Shown here one piece after another: positions 1 to 7,521 of a stretch of DNA of 56,620 bases (the first letter of the stretch is position 1; every line of letters starts with the position of its first letter). The notes under the pieces were generated by a model, which made no database searches, was not told where the DNA came from, and was given only the letters and a program-made list of their open reading frames with translations. A program made the position numbers and the translations under genes. The stretch lies in NCBI GenBank assembly GCA_014729795.1, contig WJJI01000028.1, forward strand, positions 1 to 56,620. Direction: 5' to 3'. The stretch is from Candidatus Moraniibacteriota bacterium. Lineage in GTDB: Bacteria; Patescibacteriota; Minisyncoccia; CAIUEV01; JAHKAQ01.

Positions 1-57
1 AAATATAATAATGTATAATAAAAGGGAAATAAAAAAAATAAAAATTAAAAAATAATC

Positions 58-240
58 ATGACCAACATCAACGGAGAAAAAATCATCGATCATTGCCCTT
101 GTTGCGGCAGCCACAATATCGACCATGTTACTCGAGTAACCGGCTATTTTTCCAAAGATTCAATGTGGAACCGAGGGAAAATCGCTGAACTCAGGGATCG
201 AGCCAAAGAAATTAATAAAAAATACTTAACTTCTCATTAA
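58..240 (+). CDS. free-standing glycyl-radical/zinc-finger domain of anaerobic ribonucleotide reductase (NrdD C-terminus)
   Basis: This 60-residue protein matches the extreme C-terminus of class III (anaerobic) ribonucleoside-triphosphate reductase. It has a CPCC zinc-knuckle pair (C13, C16), then TRVTGYFSKDS, whose G29 is at the place of the radical-bearing glycine, then the basic tail NRGKIAELRDR. A full NrdD has about 600-750 residues. All three upstream frames hit stops within positions 1-57, an A/T-rich stretch with TATAAT at 14-19, so in this window the domain is an independent gene. The NrdG-like activase follows 172 nt downstream on the same strand. I infer a radical-carrying subunit or spare part working with an NrdD core encoded elsewhere. 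It could also be the remnant of a split nrdD lying just left of the window. The family match is firm; the role is not. Confidence 0.75.
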   Translation: MTNINGEKIIDHCPCCGSHNIDHVTRVTGYFSKDSMWNRGKIAELRDRAKEINKKYLTSH

Positions 241-347
241 TTATTTCATGGTTTTTCATATATTCACTAAACACGCCAACGCCATTTATAGCTTATTCTA
301 AACTAAAAAATTTTAAATCAAGGCTTGCGTTTTCAAACTATTAACAT

Positions 348-390
348 AAGCTGCCGGCATAATACATGAATAACGGCAGCTTTATTTTTA
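348..390 (+). terminator. intrinsic terminator-like hairpin between the glycyl-radical gene and nrdG
   Basis: A perfect 9-bp stem, AAGCTGCCG (348-356) with CGGCAGCTT (374-382), has a 17-nt loop and is followed by a T-rich run (TTTATTTTTA). It ends 22 nt before the activase start. It could terminate transcription of the 60-residue gene or act as an attenuator for nrdG. Confidence 0.5.
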
Positions 391-412
391 CCAGCTGATT
401 GACCTAAATATT

Positions 413-1135
413 ATGACCAAAACCAAACTTCAAATTGGCGGACTTGAGCCCGCTTCCATGCTCGAAAGAAAAGGCAATATTTCTTCAATTATTTTTGTGC
501 TTGGTTGCAACTACCGCTGTGGGTTTTGCCATAATCCTGAATTGGTTTTTAATACCAAAGGCGAAATCCAACCTTATCCGCATCAAGAAGTGCTAAAAAT
601 ACTAAAAAGTAAAAAAAATTGGATCGATTCGGTTATTTTTACCGGCGGCGAACCCACTATTTATCAAGGTTTACCCAATTTCATGCACAAGGTTAAAAAT
701 CTTGATTTAAGCATTGGTCTGCATACTAATGGCACTAACCCGAAAATGATTGAAGAAATTCTGGAGCAAAATCTGCTTGACTATTTAGCTATGGATGTTA
801 AAAATCATTTAGCTAAATATACTCAAACTGTTGGCCTTGAAAAAATCAATCTTGATTCTATCAAGCAAAGCATTCAATTGGTTTTACAAACTCAAGATCA
901 AATCCAAACAGTTTTTAGAACCACTGTGGTTCCTAATTTAATTCAAAAAAAAGACTTGCCAAAAATTGGCCGCTTGATTAAAGGGGCTAAAAAAGCCTGC
1001 TTGCAGCAATTTCGTCCTCTCAGGTGCTTGGATAAAAAATTTGAAAAAATCCAACCCTATGATAAGCTAGTATTGGATCAAATGGCTGATATTTTAGAAC
1101 AATATGTTGAAACCGTAGATCGTGATTACTTATAA
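413..1135 (+). CDS. nrdG: radical-SAM activating enzyme, anaerobic ribonucleotide reductase activase type
   Basis: This 240-residue radical-SAM protein has the cluster motif C32-x3-C36-x2-C39 (CNYRCGFC) followed by HNPE, and the SAM-contacting TGGEPT near residue 80. Enzymes of this type use a [4Fe-4S] cluster and S-adenosylmethionine to make the glycyl radical on anaerobic ribonucleotide reductase. The length fits the NrdG-like pyruvate-formate-lyase-activase subclass. The gene for a glycyl-radical domain lies 172 nt upstream on the same strand, which supports NrdG over another activase. It has no clear Shine-Dalgarno, and serS starts 15 nt after its stop. A family-level radical-SAM call is safe; the exact partner is inferred from context. 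Confidence 0.85.
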   Translation: MTKTKLQIGGLEPASMLERKGNISSIIFVLGCNYRCGFCHNPELVFNTKGEIQPYPHQEVLKILKSKKNWIDSVIFTGGEPTIYQGLPNFMHKVKNLDLSIGLHTNGTNPKMIEEILEQNLLDYLAMDVKNHLAKYTQTVGLEKINLDSIKQSIQLVLQTQDQIQTVFRTTVVPNLIQKKDLPKIGRLIKGAKKACLQQFRPLRCLDKKFEKIQPYDKLVLDQMADILEQYVETVDRDYL

Positions 1136-1150
1136 TTTTTAAATAATCTC

Positions 1151-2458
1151 ATGCTTGACATTAAATACATTAGGGATAACGCCCAAGCTATCCAAAAGGC
1201 GGCTCGTCAAAAAAAAATTGATTTAGACGTTAACCAACTTTTAAAAATCGATAAAAAAAGAAGAGAACTACAGACCCAAATCAACCAACTAGAAAAACAA
1301 AAAAATCAACTTTCCGCCAAAATAAAAGGCAAACCCACCGTCCAACAAATCAAGCAGGGAAAAACCATTAAACAAAGAATTAATCAACTAGATCAAAAAT
1401 TTGAGCAAGTAAAAAATCAATACCAAGACCTCATGGTTTTGGTTCCGATTGTTCCATCAAAAGATACTCCGATTGGTAAAGACGAAAGCGAAAACGTGGA
1501 AATTTATCGACAAGGCGATATTCCTAAATTTGACTTCCCGAGTAAAGATTATTTAGAAATTGCCAAGACCCATGATCTGCTTGATCTGGAAAGAGGGGTT
1601 AAAGTGTCCGGATATCGTGGTTATTATATAAAAAATCAAGCCGTGCCTCTGGTTTTAGGTATGATGATGCATGCTTTGAATAAACTAATCGCTAAAGGAT
1701 TTACTCCCATTATCCCTCCAACTTTGGTTCGAGAATTTGTTTTATATGGAAGTGGTTATTTTGCCGGCTCCTCTTATAATCCAAAAGCCGACAATATTTA
1801 CCAACTTGCCAATCAGGAAATCAAGGCTGATGGCAGTCAAGACAAACAAAAAAATTTCTTAGTTGGTACCGCTGAACCATCTTTACTCGCCTACCACGCT
1901 AACGAAACCTTGGAGGAAAAAGATCTTCCCTTGAAATTTTGCGGCTTTTCACAATGCTATCGCTCTGAAATTGGCAGTTATGGTAAAGACACCAAAGGCA
2001 TTTACCGGGTACATGAATTTCTTAAAGTCGAACAAGTCTGTCTGAGCAGGGCTAGTATTCAAGAATCCGATCAACTCCACCAAGAAATGCTTGGTGTTTC
2101 TAAAGAATTACATCAAGATTTGGAAATACCCTTTAGACAAATCCAGATCTGCACCGGTGATTTAAGCGCCGGCAAATACAAACAATTCGACATGGAGGCT
2201 TGGATCCCCAGCCGCCAGGATTGGGGCGAGACCGGCTCTGCCTCAAATTTTCTTGACTGGCAATCCCGTAGATTGAACGTTAAGTATAAAGACAAAAAAG
2301 GTCAAAAAAAATATGTTTATATGCTTAACAACACCGCCCTAGCCAGTACTCGACCTTTGATTGCCATTCTGGAAAACCTTCAACTCCAAGATGGTAGCGT
2401 CCGAATCCCCAAAGCCTTACAATCTTATTTGAAAACTAAAACCATCAGCAAAAAATAA
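1151..2458 (+). CDS. serS: seryl-tRNA synthetase
   Basis: This class II synthetase has 435 residues and charges tRNA-Ser (and tRNA-Sec where present) with serine in the cytosol. The N-terminus (about 25-100) is the long antiparallel coiled-coil arm that grips the long variable arm of tRNA-Ser, rich in K, Q and L. The catalytic half carries TAEPSLLAYH, the motif 2 loop GFSQCYRSEIGSYGKDTKG, and motif 3 LNNTALASTRPLIAILEN. Length is normal. The start is SD-less and lies 15 nt after the activase stop; an FtsQ-like gene follows after 5 nt, suggesting one transcription unit. Confidence 0.97.
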   Translation: MLDIKYIRDNAQAIQKAARQKKIDLDVNQLLKIDKKRRELQTQINQLEKQKNQLSAKIKGKPTVQQIKQGKTIKQRINQLDQKFEQVKNQYQDLMVLVPIVPSKDTPIGKDESENVEIYRQGDIPKFDFPSKDYLEIAKTHDLLDLERGVKVSGYRGYYIKNQAVPLVLGMMMHALNKLIAKGFTPIIPPTLVREFVLYGSGYFAGSSYNPKADNIYQLANQEIKADGSQDKQKNFLVGTAEPSLLAYHANETLEEKDLPLKFCGFSQCYRSEIGSYGKDTKGIYRVHEFLKVEQVCLSRASIQESDQLHQEMLGVSKELHQDLEIPFRQIQICTGDLSAGKYKQFDMEAWIPSRQDWGETGSASNFLDWQSRRLNVKYKDKKGQKKYVYMLNNTALASTRPLIAILENLQLQDGSVRIPKALQSYLKTKTISKK

Positions 2459-2463
2459 GCTTT

Positions 2464-3420
2464 ATGTTCTGGCGTAAAAAAAAATCAATCCCTAAAAAAA
2501 GAAAAGCACCTACCGACAAAAAAACCAAATTCAAGTCAACTGGCAAAGCTTTTATTGCTACCACCCAAACAGAAACATTTAAAGCTAAGAGTAATTTTGA
2601 AGAAAAAATTTCCAGAATATTTTTTTCTCTCACCACTATCGTTATCTTGGCTCTTGCTTGTTATTATTTAATATTTTCCTCGCTTCTAAGAATCAATAAA
2701 GTTGTAATAAAAACCCCAACCAGAATTAAAAAAGAATTGATAAAACAAGAGGTTCGCCCTTTCTTGCAAGGGGCCTTTCTAAAATATTTTAATCGTGACC
2801 ATTTCTTGTTTATCAATCGGGGCGCTATAGAAAAACATCTCTTACAAACTTTTCCCAGTTTTGAAGATGTCCGAGTTAAAAAAAGTCTTTTTAAAAAAAT
2901 CGAGATTGAAATTATAGAAAAGCAAATTCAATTAAATATGTGTGGCGACTTTGAGTGTATAGCTATTGATCAACAAGGCACCGTGATCGCAAGATTTTCC
3001 AAAGATAATCTCTTTAAATACAGTAATGATGCTGAGTTAATTATTGATAAATCGAATCAATTAGCCCTGCCTGGCCATGGCGTTAATACAGCTGACTTTG
3101 TCAAAGCCGCCAGCCAAATTAGGGAAAAACTTAACCAAAAATTAAGTATTAACGCTCGAGGAGTTTATGTCCCTCTTGCTCAGGCTCCGGAAATTCAAGT
3201 CGCTACAAATAAAAATTATTTGTTAATTTTTAATTCCAAAGATCCATTGAACGATCAGTTGCAAGCTCTAAAGGTTATTTTAGAAAATGAGATTCAACCT
3301 CAAGATTTAGATTGTTTAGAATACCTAGACCTAAGAGTTCAAGGCAAGGTATTCTATAAATTTCACGACGACTGCCGAACCGAAGCGCAAGAAAGCGAAC
3401 AAGAAGCGGTTGCTTCTTGA
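2464..3420 (+). CDS. ftsQ: FtsQ/DivIB-like cell-division protein with POTRA domain
   Basis: This 318-residue bitopic membrane protein has a very basic cytoplasmic N-terminus (1-50, many K/R), one transmembrane segment at about 52-72, then an extracytoplasmic POTRA-like region (about 75-145; INKVVIKTP onward) and a beta region beginning near FECIAIDQQGTVIARF, as in FtsQ/DivIB. FtsQ links FtsB/FtsL to the divisome. The acidic tail is E-rich. It sits 5 nt after serS, and 134 nt separate it from alaS. The architecture supports the call, but the sequence is divergent; another POTRA-containing membrane protein is possible. Confidence 0.7.
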   Translation: MFWRKKKSIPKKRKAPTDKKTKFKSTGKAFIATTQTETFKAKSNFEEKISRIFFSLTTIVILALACYYLIFSSLLRINKVVIKTPTRIKKELIKQEVRPFLQGAFLKYFNRDHFLFINRGAIEKHLLQTFPSFEDVRVKKSLFKKIEIEIIEKQIQLNMCGDFECIAIDQQGTVIARFSKDNLFKYSNDAELIIDKSNQLALPGHGVNTADFVKAASQIREKLNQKLSINARGVYVPLAQAPEIQVATNKNYLLIFNSKDPLNDQLQALKVILENEIQPQDLDCLEYLDLRVQGKVFYKFHDDCRTEAQESEQEAVAS

Positions 3421-3554
3421 AAACTTAATAAATATTCATTATGTTAAAAAGTCACGTGTCTGGTAAATATTTAAGCCACCAAAAAATAACTTGATAATTT
3501 TCTCAAACGAATAATTTTAATTTACAATATTTTAATAAAGTAATAATTTATACC

Positions 3555-5411
3555 ATGAAAACCAATTTAATACGAAAAGCTTATCTAGATTTTTTTCGCT
3601 CAAAAAATCACGCGATTATTCCCTCTGCCTCTTTACTGCCGGAAAACGACCCTACGACTTTGTTTACCGGCTCTGGCATGCAGCCCATGGTGCCTTATCT
3701 GCTTGGAGAAAAACATCCGCTAGGTAAAAGAATTGCTGATTCTCAAAAAAGCTTTCGCGCTCAGGATATCGAAGATGTAGGTGATAATCGCCATACTACT
3801 TTTTTTGAAATGCTTGGTAATTGGAGCTTGGGTGATTATTTTAAAAAAGAACAAATTTCTTGGATTTTTGAATTCCTAACTCAAGTATTAAAATTAGATC
3901 CCCGGCGTCTTTATGTTTCAGTTTACCAAGGTAATTCCAAAATCAATATTGATCCAGACCAAGAAGCGGTAAAAATTTGGCAACAACAGTTTAAAAAAGT
4001 AAATATCCAAGCCCAAACAGTTAAAAATGCTTCAAAAAAAGGCATGGGTAAAGGTCGTATCTTTTTTTACGATGAAAATGAAAACTGGTGGAGTCGCGCT
4101 GGCGTGCCTGATAATATGCCTATTGGCGAACCTGGCGGACCAGACTCGGAAATCTTCTGGGATTTTAAAGCCTCTCGCCAAATTCATGAAGATTCTATCT
4201 ATAAAGACCAACCTTGCCATCCAGCTTGTGATTGTGGTCGTTTCTTAGAAATCGGCAATAATGTTTTTATGCAATATTTAAAAACTAAAAATGGATTCAA
4301 GCCGCTGGAAAATAAAAATATTGATTTTGGGGGCGGGTTGGAAAGATTGGCCGCTGCCATCCAAGATGATCCCGATATGTTTAATATCGATTTATTTAAA
4401 CCCTTAAAAAAAGAATTGGAAAAACTTAGCCAAAAACAATATCAGTTAAACCAAAAAACAACCCGGGCATTCCGCATTATAATGGATCATATTCGTGCCG
4501 CTGTCTTCTTAATTAGCGATGGGGCCGGCCCTTCAAATAAAGATCAGGGATATTTTACTCGACGTCTAATTCGCCGCGGCATCCGTTCAGCCCATCAGCT
4601 CAACATTCAAGATAATTTTACCCAAAATTTGGCCCGCTCGATTATTAAAATCTATGAAAAACCCTACCCGGGACTTAAAAATAACCAAAACCTAATTTTG
4701 GATGCTCTGAAAAAAGAAGAAACCGGTTTTAAAAAAACTTTAAATCAAGGCTTAAAAAAGTTTGAGCAACTTAGGAAAAAACAAAAACATATTGATGGAC
4801 AACAAGCTTTTGATCTTTATCAATCTTATGGTTTCCCGATTGAAATGACTCAAGAACTGGCTCAAGAACATGGTATCAAGGTTGATCTTCAAGCCTTTAA
4901 ACAAGCTCAAAAAAATCATCAAAAAATTTCTCGCCAAGGCGCTCAAAAAAAATTCAAAGGTGGTTTGGCGGATCAACAAAAATCTACTATTCAGCTTCAT
5001 ACTGCGGCTCACTTATTATTAGCAGCCTTAAAAAAAATACTTGGCCATCACGTCAAACAGAAAGGCGCCAATATCACGGCTGAGCGTCTTCGCTTCGACT
5101 TTTCTCATCCAGCTAAATTAACAGAACAAGAGATTAAAGAAACCCAACAATATGTCAATGAAATTATTGAAAAAAACTTGCCGGTTAAAATGCGGGAAAT
5201 ATCTATTGAGCAAGCCCGAGAACAAAACATAACTGGAGAATTTAATGATCGCTACCAAAATCTTGTAAAAATTTACACAATCGGCAGCTACTCCCAAGAA
5301 ATTTGCGGCGGCCCACATGTTAAAAACACCAATGAACTGGGAAAGTTTCAAATCATCAAACAACAAAGCGCGGGCGCGGGTGTTAGACGTATAAAAGCTA
5401 TTTTGGAATAA
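3555..5411 (+). CDS. alaS: alanyl-tRNA synthetase lacking the C-terminal C-Ala domain
   Basis: This 618-residue protein charges tRNA-Ala. The class II catalytic core is at the N-terminus (AYLDFFRSKNHAIIPSASL, then FTGSGMQPMVPYL and the RHTTFFEMLGNWS segment), followed by the tRNA-recognition region. The editing domain has both zinc motifs: HTAAH (about 478-482) and CGGPH near residue 580. The protein ends right after the editing core (GVRRIKAILE), so the C-terminal oligomerisation/C-Ala domain of the usual roughly 870-residue enzyme is absent and no separate gene for it is seen. Reduced AlaS is compatible with a small genome. No SD is seen. A strong hairpin terminator follows the stop. Confidence 0.95.
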   Translation: MKTNLIRKAYLDFFRSKNHAIIPSASLLPENDPTTLFTGSGMQPMVPYLLGEKHPLGKRIADSQKSFRAQDIEDVGDNRHTTFFEMLGNWSLGDYFKKEQISWIFEFLTQVLKLDPRRLYVSVYQGNSKINIDPDQEAVKIWQQQFKKVNIQAQTVKNASKKGMGKGRIFFYDENENWWSRAGVPDNMPIGEPGGPDSEIFWDFKASRQIHEDSIYKDQPCHPACDCGRFLEIGNNVFMQYLKTKNGFKPLENKNIDFGGGLERLAAAIQDDPDMFNIDLFKPLKKELEKLSQKQYQLNQKTTRAFRIIMDHIRAAVFLISDGAGPSNKDQGYFTRRLIRRGIRSAHQLNIQDNFTQNLARSIIKIYEKPYPGLKNNQNLILDALKKEETGFKKTLNQGLKKFEQLRKKQKHIDGQQAFDLYQSYGFPIEMTQELAQEHGIKVDLQAFKQAQKNHQKISRQGAQKKFKGGLADQQKSTIQLHTAAHLLLAALKKILGHHVKQKGANITAERLRFDFSHPAKLTEQEIKETQQYVNEIIEKNLPVKMREISIEQAREQNITGEFNDRYQNLVKIYTIGSYSQEICGGPHVKNTNELGKFQIIKQQSAGAGVRRIKAILE

Positions 5412-5425
5412 AAATTTTGTAAATG

Positions 5426-5460
5426 AAAAGAGGCCGATTCAAAGAATCCGCCTCTTTTAT
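5426..5460. terminator. bidirectional intrinsic terminator between alaS and the M23 peptidase gene
   Basis: AAAAGAGGC (5426-5434) pairs with GCCTCTTTT (5450-5458), extended inside by GATTC/GAATC (5436-5440 and 5444-5448) around a short AAA loop. A/T runs flank both sides, so it can end transcription of alaS (+) and of the convergent peptidase gene (-). Confidence 0.85.
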
Positions 5461-5507
5461 GAAAAAATGTTTAAATTAAGCAGTGTTTATAACCCATCAA
5501 ACCCTTT

Positions 5508-6563
5508 TCAGGTGTTGGAATTTAAAATAAAAGAAATTATAATTGATAAAAACTCCAAACCCTTTCCCGACTCCGGAATATAAACGTATTCTGGAACAAC
5601 CTCAATTACTCCAATTTCATCATCTTCATCGGAAAAATTGTTATCGCTATTGTCATCATAATCATTTTCCACCCCAACTCCAATATAATAAATTCCCAGC
5701 TTATTCGGGGCTAATACAAATTCTTTTTCCCATTTATCGTCACCACCTTCCAGCGTTTTAATTGAGTCTTCCCCGATAATCTCATCATTATGATCAAAAT
5801 ACCGGTCTCGACTCACATAATAATAAACTTTACTTTCGGTTGTAGCGCTATCACTAGCCTTATTTTTAATACGCGCCTTAACTGTAATATTCTCTCCCGG
5901 GTATACTTTTAAACTTCGGTTTCCTGCAATTTCTTGATCGTTTTGATTAATCCACAATTCGCTTACTGCCATATCCGGCTCAGCTGCTTCTCGATGGTTA
6001 TCAATAAAATCGCTTGGCTCGTAATACCAATTTTTTACTTCATCCCGACTCCAGCCTGTAACCCAATCGCAAGGGCCGCGCTTTTTTTTCCGAACCTCAA
6101 AATGCAAATGCGCTCTATATTCATTGTTGTAACCTTGACCAATTGTTCCAATTTTTTCACCTCGATTAACCGAATCATTATCCCCGACTCTACGACTTTG
6201 TAGATGCGCATACTGCGACCAAACATCATCGCCATTAGCCAATTCATGTTTTACCACAATCACGTTGCCCCAGCCACTACCACAGTTTCCACTGTAAACA
6301 ACCTTTCCATTCGCGATTGCATAAACTGAATCACCTAAGTCCGTATTGCCGCCGCCATCGCCATTCCAGTCTTCTCCTGGATGATAAACTCCTCCATAAG
6401 TATACTCTAAATACCCCCAACCGAAAGTTTTGTTGTAACCGGTTCCGTCTGGTTTGCCCACGGGATAGTCAAAACTATCTGCTACCGCGTAAGCCCAACT
6501 TTGTTCAAGATTAAATCCAAAAACCACTGCCGCCAATACTAAAATCAACCAACATTTTTTCAT
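5508..6563 (-). CDS. secreted M23-family (LytM-type) metallopeptidase with CARDB-like domain
   Basis: This 351-residue exported protein has a signal peptide (1-24, ending SWA). The M23 catalytic domain (about 40-165) carries the zinc ligands H61-x3-D65 (HPGED) and the HLHFE motif (H152, H154) with catalytic H120 (QYAHL). Such enzymes cleave peptidoglycan cross-links. Residues about 188-325 form an Ig-like CARDB-type domain (DMAVSELWIN, VYPGENITVKARIKN) with a D/N-rich loop (DNSDNNFSDEDDE) that may bind calcium. The C-terminus is a hydrophobic stretch (FLSIIISFIL) after PESGKG, with no basic tail. A strong AAGGAAGG ribosome site six bases before the ATG fixes the start, unusual for this window. 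Confidence 0.88.
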   Translation of the reverse strand: MKKCWLILVLAAVVFGFNLEQSWAYAVADSFDYPVGKPDGTGYNKTFGWGYLEYTYGGVYHPGEDWNGDGGGNTDLGDSVYAIANGKVVYSGNCGSGWGNVIVVKHELANGDDVWSQYAHLQSRRVGDNDSVNRGEKIGTIGQGYNNEYRAHLHFEVRKKKRGPCDWVTGWSRDEVKNWYYEPSDFIDNHREAAEPDMAVSELWINQNDQEIAGNRSLKVYPGENITVKARIKNKASDSATTESKVYYYVSRDRYFDHNDEIIGEDSIKTLEGGDDKWEKEFVLAPNKLGIYYIGVGVENDYDDNSDNNFSDEDDEIGVIEVVPEYVYIPESGKGLEFLSIIISFILNSNT

Positions 6564-6604
6564 TGCATGCCTTCCTTTCGTTAGGAAATTTCTTCCTGGT
6601 TTTT

Positions 6605-6623
6605 AAAGAGCCCTATGCTCTTT
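6605..6623 (-). promoter_or_regulatory. hairpin in the M23 peptidase leader
   Basis: AAAGAGC and GCTCTTT (6605-6611 and 6617-6623) form a 7-bp stem with a 5-nt loop in the untranslated leader of the peptidase gene, 41 nt before its start. Read on the + strand it is followed by TTG-TTT and resembles a weak terminator, but no + gene precedes it. It may stabilise or regulate the leader. Confidence 0.4.
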
Positions 6624-6641
6624 TTGTTTACCTTCCGAGTA

Positions 6642-6663
6642 TATCAAAGCTCTATCAAAGCTT
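6642..6663. repeat. tandem 11-bp direct repeat beside the palindromic element
   Basis: TATCAAAGCTC (6642-6652) is followed directly by TATCAAAGCTT (6653-6663), ten of eleven bases identical, abutting the inverted-repeat element at 6664. It lies upstream of the M23 peptidase gene and could be an operator or the edge of an insertion. Confidence 0.4.
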
Positions 6664-6787
6664 TTATGACTTACGCGATTGGAAAAATTTTATAGAAAGT
6701 ACCAAGAATTTTGCAAGGCTTATTGAGTACACGTAGTCAAAAACCTCAAGATTTGCTCTAAAAATTTACCAATCGCGTAAGTCATAA
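6664..6787. repeat. palindromic intergenic element, copy A (19-bp perfect terminal inverted repeats)
   Basis: TTATGACTTACGCGATTGG (6664-6682) and its exact reverse complement (6769-6787) bound a 124-bp segment. The symmetry continues imperfectly inward (AAAAATTTT against AAAATTTAC). The interior contains CTTATTGAGTACACGT, shared with the copy at 25557-25672. This is the best-preserved member of a dispersed family; it holds no reading frame and looks like a MITE or REP-type element. Confidence 0.8.
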
Positions 6788-6801
6788 TTTTTTAATAAAG
6801 A

Positions 6802-7419
6802 TTAAATCCGTTTAAATGATTCTACAATCTTTTTCTTTTCTTCTTGAGTTATTTGAGAATCATAAAAACTAATCATAAAATCTTTACCGTTAATTATAAA
6901 CTTATAAGCTTCTAAATTATCAACACATTTTTCATGGGTGCAAAATTCCTCAATTTCATAATAATAACCGCCTAAATCATTTATTTCTACTTTTTTTGTG
7001 GGCGAATGATCAAAATAAGTATCATGACTATCTTGATTTTGTCTTACCCTTAGGTCGAATATTTTGCTTTGATCTTGATCTTCTTTGTAAAAAATAATTA
7101 AGTGATTTGTCTGATCCATAACCTTTTTATATTCCAAATCAGCTGGGTATTTAACTTCAAACTTATGCTTTATATCCTGATAAGTCTTCATTTTTAATTC
7201 ATTCATATTACGAGACTGGTCTGTCTTTATGGTTTTCTCATCTTGTCTTTGAATTGAAGCATCTGACAAATTCTGTTTTTTCGCTTTTTGTTCATTTTTT
7301 TCGATAGAGTTTTCGATTTGTAACTTCTTTGATTCAGTTGGCTCGACTTTTTCTTTGGCTGATCTTGTACAACCAATTAAAAGTAAACCGCCTAAGAAAC
7401 CAATCAATGCTTTTTTCAT
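6802..7419 (-). CDS. hypothetical lipoprotein
   Basis: This 205-residue protein has a lipoprotein signal (MKKALIGFLGGLLLIGC, lipobox cysteine C17). A charged K/E/Q-rich linker (about 20-75) leads to a globular domain (about 80-205) with pattern FEVKYPADLEYKK, NHLIIFYK and YYYEIEEFC, resembling small PsbP-like or DUF-type lipoprotein domains. Two cysteines in FCTHEKC could form a disulphide. It lies between two peptidoglycan-active proteins and probably sits on the outer face of the membrane. I do not recognise a specific function. Confidence 0.7.
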   Translation of the reverse strand: MKKALIGFLGGLLLIGCTRSAKEKVEPTESKKLQIENSIEKNEQKAKKQNLSDASIQRQDEKTIKTDQSRNMNELKMKTYQDIKHKFEVKYPADLEYKKVMDQTNHLIIFYKEDQDQSKIFDLRVRQNQDSHDTYFDHSPTKKVEINDLGGYYYEIEEFCTHEKCVDNLEAYKFIINGKDFMISFYDSQITQEEKKKIVESFKRI

Positions 7420-7521
7420 GCTCTTTTAGTTAATTATTAAATAACTATTATTAAATATACAACTATTGTCCCATTATAAAAAAACAAGATGAAAAAAAGA
7501 TAAATTTTTTATTAATTTTTA

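Noticed and set aside
3451-3480. GTCACGTGTCTGGTAAATATTT in the ftsQ-alaS spacer as a further palindromic element
   Set aside because: Only one end resembles the family and no partner arm is present; too weak to list.
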